From Bacillota bacterium (GTDB lineage: Bacteria; Bacillota; Clostridia; Acetivibrionales; DTU013): DNA of 64,000 nucleotides. The stretch is taken from the NCBI GenBank assembly GCA_023433505.1, contig JAEZCO010000087.1:168539-232538 (forward strand). Reading direction: 5' to 3'. The notes under the pieces were generated by a model. It ran no database searches and had not been told where the DNA came from. It saw only the letters and a list, made by a program, of their open reading frames with translations. The translations under genes were made by a program, and so were the position numbers. Positions 43,210 through 52,955 of the stretch are shown here, one piece after another (the stretch's first letter is position 1; every line of letters starts with the position of its first letter).

Positions 43210-44115
43210 ATGGATATCAACCTTGAATTATATAAAGTATTTTATACCGTTGTCAGATCGGGCAGCATCTCCAGGGCTTCCCAGGAGCTGTTCATCTCCC
43301 AGCCTGCGGTGAGCCAGTCCATACGCCAGCTTGAGACGAAGCTTGGAGGCCAGCTGTTTTTCCGGACGCCCAAGGGTATAAAGCTGACTCCCGAGGGTGA
43401 GGTTTTATACAAGTACATCGCACAGGGCTATACCATGATTCTTCTGGCAGAAAGTAAGTTTTCAGAGGCCATAAACCTGGATGCCGGCGAAATACGCATC
43501 GGAGCCAGCGATATGACCTTGAAATACTTCCTTCTGCCCCATCTCGAGGAATTTCACCGGCGTTATCCCAAAGTGCGCATCAAAGTGACCAACGGCCCTT
43601 CACCCGAAACCGTCGCCAGCCTCAAAAACGGGGTCATCGACTTTGGCGTGGCAAGCCTGCCGCTGTTGGACGACAGCGCGGTGGACGTCATCAATGCCAT
43701 GGAGATCCAGGACTGCTTTATTGCAAATTATAAATACGGGCACCTCGCCTCCAAAAAGACGGCTTTGACAGAATTAGCCGAATATCCGGTGATCATGCTT
43801 GAAAAAAATACAAGCACCCGGCGGTATATGGATAATTTCCTCTCTTCCAGGGGCATCTCCCTGGTTCCGGAAATCGAGCTGGCTACCAGCGACCTCCTTG
43901 TGCAGTTTGCACGCCGCGGCCTGGGGATTTCCTGTGTCGTCAGGAATTTTGCCGAAATCGACCTGGAAAACGGCAGCCTTTTTGAAATTGACCTGGCTGA
44001 GAAAATTCCTCCAAGGCAAATCGGCATACTCAAGCTGAACAATACGCCTCTCTCCGCAGCCGCGGTAAAGTTTATTGAGCTAATCGACACCCATCGGCAT
44101 AATCAGAAGTTATAA
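43210..44115 (+). CDS. LysR-family transcriptional regulator
   Basis: 301 residues from the ATG at 43210 (MDINLELYKVFYTVVRSGSIS). The N-terminal winged helix has SRASQELFISQPAVSQSIRQLE, and an effector-binding domain follows (IRIGASDMTLKYFLLPHLEEF). It precedes the prs-like gene in the same direction, so it may regulate the nucleotide genes after it or be part of the run. Effector unknown. Confidence 0.92.
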   Translation: MDINLELYKVFYTVVRSGSISRASQELFISQPAVSQSIRQLETKLGGQLFFRTPKGIKLTPEGEVLYKYIAQGYTMILLAESKFSEAINLDAGEIRIGASDMTLKYFLLPHLEEFHRRYPKVRIKVTNGPSPETVASLKNGVIDFGVASLPLLDDSAVDVINAMEIQDCFIANYKYGHLASKKTALTELAEYPVIMLEKNTSTRRYMDNFLSSRGISLVPEIELATSDLLVQFARRGLGISCVVRNFAEIDLENGSLFEIDLAEKIPPRQIGILKLNNTPLSAAAVKFIELIDTHRHNQKL

Positions 44116-44197
44116 TACCTATTAGGAAAATTAATTTTTATTGTTACCGTTTCAGAGTTACTATGGGTCTGCAAGTATTCTACTCTGGAGGGACAGT

Positions 44198-45145
44198 ATG
44201 AAAAACGATATGAGAATTTTCTCGGGAAGCTCGGCTGCTGATTTTACAAGGAAAATTTGTGATTGTCTTGACGTATCCATGGGGGCTTCGGATGTAATAA
44301 CCTTCTCTGAAGGCAATACCTTTGTCAGAATCAATGAGCCGGTCCGGGGCAAGGATGTATACCTGGTCCAGTCGATAGGCCTGAAACCCAATGATGAGCT
44401 TGTAGAAATCCTGTTCTGGATGGATGCGTTTAAAAGAGCCAGTGCCCACTCGGTAACGGCGATTATCCCCTACTTCGGCTATGGCAAGGGAGATAAAAAG
44501 GATGAACCCCGGGTCTCCATCCGGGCCAGGGTTTGCGCGGAATGCATCGAACTGTCCGGAGCCGACAGAATTATTACCATGGACCTGCATAGCCCGCAGA
44601 TTCAGGGCTTTTTTAAAAAACCGGTGGACCATTTGCAGTCACTGCTGCTGATATGCGGGTATATAAAATCCCTGAACCTGGAAAACTATGTCATGGTCTC
44701 GCCGGATGCCGGATATGCCAAGCAGGCAAGGGCGTTTTCAAGATATCTCGGCGTCCCCACCGTCATCGGCGACAAGACGAGAACGGATCATTGTGAAAAC
44801 GCGTCGATTCTCGAAATTATAGGAGATGTAAAAGGAAAGAATGCCGTCATCACAGATGATTTTACCATAAGCGGCGGCACCTTGATCAATCTGGCACACC
44901 GGTTGAAAGAGCTCGGGGCTTTGAAAATCATCGCCTGTACATCCCATTTACTCCTGAATGAGAAAGGTGCACAACGGATTGACCGGAGCCCTATTGATTT
45001 GCTGGTGAGCACAGATTCAATCCATAACCCCGTCACGGATACATGCGCCAAAGCCCGGATTATCTCCGCCGCACCTCTTTTCGCAGAAGCAATTTATAAA
45101 ATTCACAACAATGAATCCATCAGTCCCTTGTTTGCTCCGTGCTGA
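44198..45145 (+). CDS. PRPP synthetase-like protein (divergent)
   Basis: 315 residues from the ATG at 44198 behind GGAGGGACAG. The fold is that of ribose-phosphate diphosphokinase (IFSGSSAADF, PYFGYGKGDKKDEPRVSI, ADRIITMDLHSPQIQGFF, DAGYAKQARAF). The PRPP loop, normally VDDxxDTAGT, reads TDDFTISGGTL, and the catalytic flexible loop (YARQDRK in standard enzymes) reads YGKGDKK. It is therefore a divergent paralogue. It may still make PRPP, may prefer another pentose phosphate, or may be regulatory. It is followed 140 bases on by a purA gene. Confidence 0.8.
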   Translation: MKNDMRIFSGSSAADFTRKICDCLDVSMGASDVITFSEGNTFVRINEPVRGKDVYLVQSIGLKPNDELVEILFWMDAFKRASAHSVTAIIPYFGYGKGDKKDEPRVSIRARVCAECIELSGADRIITMDLHSPQIQGFFKKPVDHLQSLLLICGYIKSLNLENYVMVSPDAGYAKQARAFSRYLGVPTVIGDKTRTDHCENASILEIIGDVKGKNAVITDDFTISGGTLINLAHRLKELGALKIIACTSHLLLNEKGAQRIDRSPIDLLVSTDSIHNPVTDTCAKARIISAAPLFAEAIYKIHNNESISPLFAPC

Positions 45146-45285
45146 TGGACCGCGTCCAGGCATATAATTAATAATTATACTTCGCTTAACTAATATTGAT
45201 TTTACTTATACCTCCCCCAATAATATAATGCACATGTAAAGTCGCTGCGCAGCGGTCTGACAATTTGTATCCGGAGGTATTCGCT

Positions 45286-46566
45286 ATGGTCAAAGCAGTT
45301 GTAGGCGCTAACTGGGGCGATGAAGGCAAAGGCAAGATGACGGATTTGCTGGCTGCGGAATCGGATTATATTATTCGATTTCAGGGGGGCAGCAATGCGG
45401 GGCATACCATCATAAACAACTACGGAAGGTTTGCCCTTCACCTGCTCCCCTCGGGGGTGTTTTATCCGCATACGGTGAACATCCTGGGCCCTGGAACAGC
45501 AATTAATATCAAAATCCTTTTGAGTGAACTGGAGAATCTTAAAGCAAAAAATGTACCCGGACCGAAGGTACTCATTTCAGAACGCGCCCAGCTTGTCATG
45601 CCCTGGCATGTACTGTTTGACAGACTTGAGGAAGAGCGTTTGGGCAGCAGGAGCTTCGGTTCCACCCAGGCGGGAATCGCGCCGTTTTATGCCGATAAGT
45701 ACTATAAGACCGGAATACAGGTAAATGACCTGTACTATCCGGAAATTCTCAGAGAAAAGGTAACCACGATTTGTGAAGTCAAGAATGTTATGCTAAAAAC
45801 CCTGTATAATTGCGAACCCATCGATGCAAACGCAGTGATTAACGACTTCTCTGCACTTGGAGAAGAAATCGGACACAGGGTATGCGATACAACCGGCCTG
45901 ATACAGGAAGCTGTCAAACAGAATAAAAACATTCTTCTGGAAGGACAGCTGGGGGCATTAAAAGACCCGGACCTGGGTATCTATCCTTATTCCACCTCTT
46001 CTTCGCCGCTGGCTGGGTTCGGAGCTGTGGGAGCCGGCATTCCTCCCTATGAAATCAGGAATATTATCGCGATTGTAAAGGCATATTCAAGCTGTGTCGG
46101 CGCAGGCGCCTTTGTAACTGAGATTCACGGAGACACTGCGGCTGAACTCCGTGAAAGAGGCGGAGATTCCGGCGAATACGGCGCGACTACCGGCCGCCCC
46201 CGCAGAATGGGCTGGTTTGACGCTGTAGCCACCCGATATGGCTGTATGCTACAGGGCGCTACTGAAGCGGCGCTGACCTTGCTGGACGTCCTTGGCTACC
46301 TCGATGAGATCCCCGTCTGTACCGGGTATGACATTGGCGGGATCGTTACCCAAAGCTTTCCTGTAACGAACGCGCTAAATCATGTCCGACCTGTGTACAC
46401 CCTGCTGCCAGGCTGGAAATGCAGCATTTCAGGCATAAGGAGGTTTGAAGATTTGCCTCAGGCCGCCAAAGATTATGTCCTTTTCATCGAGGAGGCTATC
46501 GGCATACCCGTCAAATGGATATCCAACGGCCCTAAAAGGGAGGAGATCATTTTGCGGTATGTATAG
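45286..46566 (+). CDS. purA: Adenylosuccinate synthetase
   Basis: 426 residues from the ATG at 45286 with GGAGG eight bases before it. ANWGDEGKGK is the P-loop with catalytic Asp, and SNAGHTI carries the catalytic His. Later motifs are GSTQAGIAPFYADKY, EGQLGALKDPDLG (standard: EGAQGTLLDIDHG), SSSPLAG and TTGRPRRMGWFD. It joins IMP and aspartate using GTP on the way to AMP. The altered EGAQG-loop makes it somewhat divergent, so it may be a second PurA. It pairs with the divergent prs-like gene upstream. Confidence 0.88.
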   Translation: MVKAVVGANWGDEGKGKMTDLLAAESDYIIRFQGGSNAGHTIINNYGRFALHLLPSGVFYPHTVNILGPGTAINIKILLSELENLKAKNVPGPKVLISERAQLVMPWHVLFDRLEEERLGSRSFGSTQAGIAPFYADKYYKTGIQVNDLYYPEILREKVTTICEVKNVMLKTLYNCEPIDANAVINDFSALGEEIGHRVCDTTGLIQEAVKQNKNILLEGQLGALKDPDLGIYPYSTSSSPLAGFGAVGAGIPPYEIRNIIAIVKAYSSCVGAGAFVTEIHGDTAAELRERGGDSGEYGATTGRPRRMGWFDAVATRYGCMLQGATEAALTLLDVLGYLDEIPVCTGYDIGGIVTQSFPVTNALNHVRPVYTLLPGWKCSISGIRRFEDLPQAAKDYVLFIEEAIGIPVKWISNGPKREEIILRYV

Positions 46567-46704
46567 ATGAACGGTATCCTTGCAAGGAGTTGAGTAAGAC
46601 CCTTTGAAAACCCCTTAAGGTGATTATCCAGTTCATCTTATATCACCGAAAAAAAGAAACTTCATCCAGGAGATTTTAACTTAACGCATTATGTTAGTTG
46701 ATAT

Positions 46705-46850
46705 AACCTGCTTTGCTTGTCATTGCGAGGAAGCGTAGCGACCGTGGCAATCTCATATTGTTTTCAAGTTATTCTTCTGAATCTGGCTGAGATTGCCGCG
46801 CTCCACTGCGTTACGCTCGCAATGACACGAACCAGCTAGCACAGCAGGTT
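46705..46850. repeat. 146-bp inverted-repeat element
   Basis: Outer ends AACCTGCTTTGCT and AGCACAGCAGGTT are inverted, and inner ends GTCATTGCGAGGAAGCGTAGCG and CGTTACGCTCGCAATGACA are again inverted, so the whole element can fold back on itself. The inner motif belongs to a widespread type of bacterial intergenic repeat with GTCATTGCGAG and GCAATCTC. It fills the convergent purA/hydrolase gap and may also end transcription. It has no coding frame. Confidence 0.8.
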
Positions 46851-46863
46851 AACTTAAATTCTA

Positions 46864-49446
46864 TTATTTTTGCACCAGCACCACATCGCCGCTTATACCA
46901 AAGCGCACGAAATTCCAGTACTCTCCGGAAGTGCTCTCCGGCGCGTCGGGCCTGTCTGCAAAATTCTTCACTCCTCCGTACTGTTCGGGGCTCACAACAT
47001 GCCTGTCTCCGTCTATATGCCTGTGGGGTCCGAACAAATTGTATGTGCTGGGAATAATGCTGACGGAAACTTCATGCCGGCCTTTTTTCAAACTCAGGTT
47101 ATTGCCGGTCCATTGCGGATTCCAGCACCAGCCTGAGTCAATGCCGTCAACGGATATTCTTGCAGCATCCGCATCTATATCTGTAAGCTTTATACTTACT
47201 TCTTTCATATCCTCGGCAATTTCAATAATCTTTTTCAAGGTAACTGGCTCTTTGCCAAAAGGCAAGCCGGAACTTATCAAGTCTTTGCAGTCTAGCTCTC
47301 CCGGAGCCACTATCAAGAAAGGCCCCTTGGTCCTTACCCCGTTTTCTTTAAAGGCAGCAAATTCATCGAGGCTTTTAACGAAGAATTTCCCCTTCAACAG
47401 TGCAATCGGATTCTTTTCGCCATTTTCGCAGACCTGCAGTTCAATAAGTACTGGTGCAAATATAGCTTCCCGTACAAGTTTCTGAAAATGCAGTCCATTG
47501 CGGCCGGCATTTTCAGAGCCGGGTTGATTCAATAGCTCATTTTTGATTTCATAGATAAACCCATGGGTCTTGTTGCAATAACCCCCGCTCAGAGGATGCC
47601 CGTTGACCGACAAACTTTTTACTTCGTCATAGCAGATCAGCTCCAGAATACCGATTTCATCCGGTTTTGAAATCTCTACCCCGGCAATTAAAGTGTCCGG
47701 GCCTTCTAGCTTGAATTCCAAAGCTAAAAGATTTGATTCCGGCATTTCTACGGTCCATGCCGTCTGTGTGGGTGTATAAACTTCCAGATAGGGATTGTCC
47801 CTTTCCCCTTTGGGTGTCCCCTCACAGCCCAGCTCTTTTTGCCAGTTTTCAGGCAATAGCACGGATATCCCTTTCAGCGCAAGGCTATTGATGAATTCTT
47901 CACCGTACCGGCTCCATCTACAGCCCTTTGGAATTAAAACCCTGTTATATCTTCTGTTTCCAAGCATCAAATACCCGTCTGCCACTACTCCGTATTCCTC
48001 TATATGCCGTTCTTCCGTGAACTCATAATTTACTCCTGCATTATGGCAGTTTTCCACAAGCTGAAGAAACTCCCTTGTAACTATGCCGCCTTCCGTATCG
48101 GGAATATTTGAGCCGTCATGGATATTCATATGCTCGGTGTCGGACAGCTTGTATTTTGACATAATCCCGCGGGTTGGAGTCACAATAAGCAATTGCGCCT
48201 CATATAAGTAATCGGGGAGCTCCTTTACTTTCTGCCTGATTTGTCCCAGTACTGCCGGGAATGCTTCCTTCCAGTTCATATGGCAGGGCGTTGAAGGAGG
48301 CCAGTCACGGATACTGCTTGATTTTAGCCGCAATTGGTTGATATGCAGCACAAAGTTTCTTACGCCGTGGCCTGCCTGCCACAGGATATAATTCACGAAA
48401 TCGCCGGGAGTTGTTCCCCACCCGCTGCCGCCCATGCACTCACACAGGCAATCCCCGGTACCGAACTGAGCGGCGACGGAATGCAGCATCCTCGGATAAT
48501 AATTGTTTCCGGGGTATCTTTCCAGGCAGTCAACGGCAGGCAGATCAATAGTTTTCAGGACCTGCAGGCATGAGCCGCTGAACCTTATCTGGAAATAGGG
48601 ATGTTCTTCCGCCTTCAAATGGGCGGTGAAATTTTTGCCGTACTTTTTGCACCAATCGCCAACGGGTTGATAAAACCCTTCAATGATAGCATCTGTAACC
48701 AGTTCCCAATACCGGGTCCGGAATTCTTCACAGCCGTCGCCCTCTATAAATAATAAAGGGACCAGCGAATAGATATCTTCGTTATAAAGTTCTTTATACC
48801 GTTGGCCGATGCTATCGGTCCAGGGATAATAATTCAAGCCTTCCGCATCAAAGCTTTTAACCGGGAAATGAACCTCATCACTGAAAAACCCGGCGACATA
48901 ATCGAAGGCCTCCTTGGAAAGCTCTTTTCTGTATGCCTCATGCGTTATTTCAATAAATGCTTCCGCAGCCTTGGGGTCCAGCGAGCTTACGCCATTCTCA
49001 GAAATCAGTACGACATGACAAATTTCTCCCTGGGAGGAATCAGCCTTATCTGTCTTCCCCTCTTTCACGCGGAAGGAATACAAAATTCTATCGTTCACAT
49101 TATCAATTTCCGTATCCTTTTTAAGGCTCACCCATTGTGCGCAAAATTGGGGATTGCCTTCCATAACCTTTCCGCCGGCTGTTCCCGACGGCCATCCGTC
49201 CTCGTCGTAAATCCAGAAGATCATGGAAATTGACCTGGCATAAAGAATCAGGTCATTGACAATGGACATGTACTCTTTCCCCAGGTATACAGGCTTGTTC
49301 GGGTAATATCTGGGATGGAATACCACTCCGTCCAGCCCTGCTTCTTTTAACTCTCTCAATTGGGACTTGAGCCTTTCCGGATTCAGTTCATCGTTGATTG
49401 ACCAGAAGCTCAACATACAAAGGTCACTTCTATTTTTTTCCGTCAT
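46864..49446 (-). CDS. Large glycoside hydrolase, GH106-like
   Basis: 860 residues; the ATG at 49446 is preferred to a TTG seven codons upstream. It has no signal peptide and is probably cytoplasmic. FWSINDELNPERLKSQLRELKEAGLDGVVFHPR and IFWIYDEDGWPSGTAGG at the N-terminus match the barrel of GH106 alpha-L-rhamnosidase-type proteins. The C-terminal third is made of beta-sandwich-like domains ending in HEVSVSIIPSTYNLFGPHRH, typical of this family. Residues about 645-665 are encoded by the in-frame palindromic element at 47453-47517. It lies downstream of a CUT1-type transporter, so it probably cleaves the imported oligosaccharide. Rhamnose specificity is a guess. Confidence 0.75.
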   Translation of the reverse strand: MTEKNRSDLCMLSFWSINDELNPERLKSQLRELKEAGLDGVVFHPRYYPNKPVYLGKEYMSIVNDLILYARSISMIFWIYDEDGWPSGTAGGKVMEGNPQFCAQWVSLKKDTEIDNVNDRILYSFRVKEGKTDKADSSQGEICHVVLISENGVSSLDPKAAEAFIEITHEAYRKELSKEAFDYVAGFFSDEVHFPVKSFDAEGLNYYPWTDSIGQRYKELYNEDIYSLVPLLFIEGDGCEEFRTRYWELVTDAIIEGFYQPVGDWCKKYGKNFTAHLKAEEHPYFQIRFSGSCLQVLKTIDLPAVDCLERYPGNNYYPRMLHSVAAQFGTGDCLCECMGGSGWGTTPGDFVNYILWQAGHGVRNFVLHINQLRLKSSSIRDWPPSTPCHMNWKEAFPAVLGQIRQKVKELPDYLYEAQLLIVTPTRGIMSKYKLSDTEHMNIHDGSNIPDTEGGIVTREFLQLVENCHNAGVNYEFTEERHIEEYGVVADGYLMLGNRRYNRVLIPKGCRWSRYGEEFINSLALKGISVLLPENWQKELGCEGTPKGERDNPYLEVYTPTQTAWTVEMPESNLLALEFKLEGPDTLIAGVEISKPDEIGILELICYDEVKSLSVNGHPLSGGYCNKTHGFIYEIKNELLNQPGSENAGRNGLHFQKLVREAIFAPVLIELQVCENGEKNPIALLKGKFFVKSLDEFAAFKENGVRTKGPFLIVAPGELDCKDLISSGLPFGKEPVTLKKIIEIAEDMKEVSIKLTDIDADAARISVDGIDSGWCWNPQWTGNNLSLKKGRHEVSVSIIPSTYNLFGPHRHIDGDRHVVSPEQYGGVKNFADRPDAPESTSGEYWNFVRFGISGDVVLVQK
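47453..47517 (-). repeat. In-frame palindromic element, copy 2
   Basis: The core TTTCTGAAAATGC (47479-47491) and GCATTTTCAGA (47507-47517) lie inside the GH106-like gene, with flanks similar to 10465-10490. The distance from the gene's codon register is a multiple of three in both copies. Both encode SENAGxNGxHFQK and then a loosely shared F-x-PV. See the findings. Confidence 0.8.
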
Positions 49447-49590
49447 TGCACCGACTTCTCCTTGCAACTGTTATTTGGGACTCGCCAAAAGATAACTTCG
49501 GATAATCTTTCCGGGGAACTGCGCCAAGCAGGCTGCATGGGCGGGCAGCTGGCCTTGCCATCGGCCTGTCATCCCGCATAGCCCGGCAAA

Positions 49591-50424
49591 TCATCCTTTG
49601 ACAGCTCCGGCGGTTATTCCGCTGATGATGAACCTCTGGGCAAAAAGATAGATCAGCAGCATGGGAGCCACAATCATGCAAACGCCGGTAAATATCAGCG
49701 ACCAATCATTGACATACATCCCCCTGAAGGAATTGAGCTGAACTGTCAGCGTCATCATGGAGCTTTTCTGTATATACAGCATCGGCGCAAGGAAATCATT
49801 CCAAATGGTAAATACATTTAATACCGCCACCGTAGACATTGCAGGCTTTAGCAGCGGAAATACGATCACAAAAAACGACCTGAATATGCCGCAGCCGTCA
49901 ATACGCGCCGCTTCTTCCAGTTCCTTCGGCACCGTCTTGACGAAGCCCGTCAGCAAAAAGACCGAAAACGGAGCCAGAAAAGCCAGGTAGAAAAAAACCA
50001 TCCCGTGATAGGTACTGATCAGCTTGGTTGCCAGCATGATCTTATATAAAGGGATCATTGTCATTTGAAAGGGTACGATCAAACCGGCCAGAAAAAACAT
50101 ATACAAAAAATTATAGACCCGGTTATCTCTTCTTGCAATTGCATAGGCCGCCATGGAGGAAATTACCAGAAGGATGCATATCGAAGCAAAGGCAATGATG
50201 GCCGTATTAAATAAAGACCTCATGTAATGCATGGTATTATATGCCTGGGAAAAATAGCTGAAAGTGATTTCTCTGGGAATTCCAAAAGGATTCATTGCCA
50301 GTTCATGCTTTGTCTTTACGGAAGATATCAGCACCAGCAAAATGGGATAGATATGAATTACTGCCATGACCCAGAATACAAATGACAGAAGGATCATCCC
50401 TGTTTTTTTCGGTTTGCGCATCAC
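49591..50424 (-). CDS. ABC sugar permease (MalG type)
   Basis: 277 residues; a GTG at 50424 and an ATG at 50421 both follow GGGAGGTGG and overlap the stop of the partner permease. Six helices are expected, with an EAA loop at KELEEAARIDGCGIFRSFFVIVFPLLKP. The C-terminus FIISGITAGAVKG is typical of MalG-type subunits. It is the second inner-membrane subunit of a CUT1 transporter. The gap to the hydrolase (49447-49590) shows no feature I can name. Confidence 0.93.
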   Translation of the reverse strand: MMRKPKKTGMILLSFVFWVMAVIHIYPILLVLISSVKTKHELAMNPFGIPREITFSYFSQAYNTMHYMRSLFNTAIIAFASICILLVISSMAAYAIARRDNRVYNFLYMFFLAGLIVPFQMTMIPLYKIMLATKLISTYHGMVFFYLAFLAPFSVFLLTGFVKTVPKELEEAARIDGCGIFRSFFVIVFPLLKPAMSTVAVLNVFTIWNDFLAPMLYIQKSSMMTLTVQLNSFRGMYVNDWSLIFTGVCMIVAPMLLIYLFAQRFIISGITAGAVKG

Positions 50425-51311
50425 ATGGCCACCTCCCTCTTTCTAAGCAATGGCACTGCAATGGCTGTAATGACCAGGATGAATAAGAATAAGGTCAATG
50501 ACATCGCCGTGCCGTATCCCCACCTTGTCCCCGTACCAAATCCAAGGGTATAAATCATTGTTGCCGCGGAATTTGTCTCGTAGCCGGGCCCGCCATTGGT
50601 AAGCGCATAGATTTGATCAAATAATTTCAAGCAGCCTATCAGAGAAAGCATAATATTTATGGTAAATGAAGGCGCGATCAGCGGGAAGGTGATATGCCTG
50701 AATTTATCCAGAGTTCTTGCGCCGTCAATGTTTGCCGATTCATACATGTCCTGCGGTATCGCCTGAAGACCTGCGATATAAATTACCATGGAATATCCCA
50801 CACATTGCCAGATGGTTATGAGAATAATCATCCATCTCCCCCATGCAGGATTGCCCAACCAGTTGGCCTTGAGCATTCCCAGATGAAGCGCATCCAGGAG
50901 ATTGTTAACGATGCCGATGTTGGGTTCAAGGATAAACCCCCATACATATCCCAGCAAAAGCGCACTGAAAATATTGGGCATGAAAAACATGGTCCGGACA
51001 AAATTCACGCCCCGCAGCTTTTTCACCATAAATATTGCAAGGACCAGTCCAAACAGGTTCTGTACGACCGTAATGCACGCGGCATACATTGCCGTATTCC
51101 CAAAGGACGTCGTAATCATGCTGTCATGAATCATTTCCTTAAAATTACTTAGTCCGATAAAACGGCTCGTAACGCCGTCCCAGTCCGTAAGAGAATAATA
51201 AACCGTACTGACGGAAGGTAAAATAAAGAAAATTAAATACAGAATGAGCGCAGGCGCTATAAATATAACCCAATGAAATTCAGTTTTGATGTTTCTGTTT
51301 TTGATTTTCAT
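50421..51311 (-). CDS. ABC sugar permease (MalF/UgpA type)
   Basis: 296 residues, start at 51311 behind AGAGGGTTGATTT. Six helices are expected, with the EAA loop DMYESANIDGARTLDKFRHITFPLIAP. It overlaps the partner permease gene by four bases and follows the binding-protein gene by about 90, so the three are a classic CUT1 cassette. No ATPase gene is present. Confidence 0.93.
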   Translation of the reverse strand: MKIKNRNIKTEFHWVIFIAPALILYLIFFILPSVSTVYYSLTDWDGVTSRFIGLSNFKEMIHDSMITTSFGNTAMYAACITVVQNLFGLVLAIFMVKKLRGVNFVRTMFFMPNIFSALLLGYVWGFILEPNIGIVNNLLDALHLGMLKANWLGNPAWGRWMIILITIWQCVGYSMVIYIAGLQAIPQDMYESANIDGARTLDKFRHITFPLIAPSFTINIMLSLIGCLKLFDQIYALTNGGPGYETNSAATMIYTLGFGTGTRWGYGTAMSLTLFLFILVITAIAVPLLRKREVAM

Positions 51312-51400
51312 AAATCAACCCTCTCTTTATCCTGCTTTAGCAAATAACCGGCATAAAACATGCCGGTTATCTGCCAAACAGGCTCTCATGTCAAAAAGTA

Positions 51401-52750
51401 CTACTTGCCAAGCGCTTTTGCATCCGCGCTGTCAAAATCAGCGATAAATTTGTCAACCGTTGTCGCACCTGCCAGCAGGCTCTGAATCTGCATATCGATC
51501 TTAAAGGAGGTGGACCCGGGGAAGTACAGGCCGTTGCAGCCCCACCATACCGGCTGGACATTTCCGCCGGCCATTGCGTCGGCAACATCCTTAAGGAAAG
51601 GAGCGTCCGGCTGAACCTTGGTATTTGTTGAGATACCGTTGAGGTCCACCATCACACGGGACTGGCTTTCAGGAGTCAGGTAGTAATCCAGGGCCTGCTT
51701 TGCGGCATCCTGGTACTTGCTTCCCGAATAGATGCATAAACCGCTGTTTGCATTGGTAGGAACCTGTACCTTTTCACCCTCTGTATTCAAGGGAAGAGCA
51801 AAGAAGCCTACCTGAACATTGGGATCGGCATCCTGAATGGTCTTTTGCTGCCAGGTGCCGCATATCAGCATCGCCGCCTTGCCGGTTCCTACCAGCTGGC
51901 TGGCTACGTTGATATCCGTACCAAGGAAATTATCCTGGAAGTAGCCTTTCTTAGCCCATTCCTGCTGCAGCGAAAGCACTTTCTGCATATCCGGCTTTAT
52001 GTCGGCGTATTTCATGGTCCCATCGGCAAGCTTGTTCCGGATGGTGTCATCCTTTCCGTCCACATACTGGCCCATGGCAATAAAGGGGATAATCTGTGTC
52101 GACCATGCATCTTTTGCGCCGGAAGCAATCGGAATGATTTTTGCCGACTTCAATTTTTCACATGCGGCGACAAAATCGTCAAGCTTTGCAGGAACGGACA
52201 ATCCATTGTCACTGAATACCTTCTTGTTATAAAGAACGCCAAGTACGTTGGTTGAAACCGGTACATAATAAAGCTTTCCGTTGACTTTGACACTGTCTAG
52301 GATGGAAGGAATGAATGCGGAAACGGAGCTGAGATTGGATAAATCCAGGAAGGTATCCTCTTTCAGTTGGACCTTTTCGTTGGCTACAACCAGGTCGGGA
52401 CCTATCCCATGTACCGCTACGATATCAGGCATGTCGTTTGCCACAAAGTGCGTCTTGAAAACGGCCGCGTATTGGTCTGTCGGAACGTTTTGCATTTCAA
52501 CGGTGATATTGTACTTGTCCTTTAAGTCCTTGAACCATGCGTCCGTCGATTTTGTCCGGTCGGAGTAATCCCAGGTCATATACTTCAAGGTAACTTCCGG
52601 CGCAGCTTGTGTCGCTGCCTGAGTAGTCCCCGCTGCTGTTGTTACGGCTGCCGTAGTTGAGTCTGTGCCTGTATTGGATGCTTTCCCGCATCCCGCCATA
52701 ACCGATGCCATCATCAGAATGGCTGTCATTAAGGCTAATAGCTTTTTCAT
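51401..52750 (-). CDS. Extracellular sugar-binding lipoprotein
   Basis: 449 residues, start at 52750 behind GGAGGAACGACA. The signal peptide ends in the lipobox VMAGC (Cys21), followed by a Thr/Ala-rich tether of about 30 residues and an SBP_bac_1-type fold (DMPDIVAVHGIGPDLV, GKAAMLICGTWQQKTI). It is anchored outside and is the receptor of the downstream permeases. The Thr/Ala tether resembles that of the BtuF protein in this window. Confidence 0.92.
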   Translation of the reverse strand: MKKLLALMTAILMMASVMAGCGKASNTGTDSTTAAVTTAAGTTQAATQAAPEVTLKYMTWDYSDRTKSTDAWFKDLKDKYNITVEMQNVPTDQYAAVFKTHFVANDMPDIVAVHGIGPDLVVANEKVQLKEDTFLDLSNLSSVSAFIPSILDSVKVNGKLYYVPVSTNVLGVLYNKKVFSDNGLSVPAKLDDFVAACEKLKSAKIIPIASGAKDAWSTQIIPFIAMGQYVDGKDDTIRNKLADGTMKYADIKPDMQKVLSLQQEWAKKGYFQDNFLGTDINVASQLVGTGKAAMLICGTWQQKTIQDADPNVQVGFFALPLNTEGEKVQVPTNANSGLCIYSGSKYQDAAKQALDYYLTPESQSRVMVDLNGISTNTKVQPDAPFLKDVADAMAGGNVQPVWWGCNGLYFPGSTSFKIDMQIQSLLAGATTVDKFIADFDSADAKALGK

Positions 52751-52955
52751 TGTCGTTCCTCCCGTTAAATTTTTTAAAGCAGCACTGCTTTATGTGACTA
52801 TTATAGGGCACAGCCATTTTTCGAAAAATCAAATTTTCTTACCACTTCAACTATACTTTTTTAACTCTTGCGGCAGCTCCGGGAAAATTCGCTTCGCTCA
52901 TCACCTCAAAAAGCCATAAACCCTAATTACATTTATACCGTTACTAGGTGCTACC

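Noticed and set aside
45286..46566. PurA-like gene as a phage PurZ (2-aminoadenine pathway)
   Set aside because: The P-loop keeps the catalytic Asp (GDEGKGK) of PurA, and no phage or DatZ-like gene is near.
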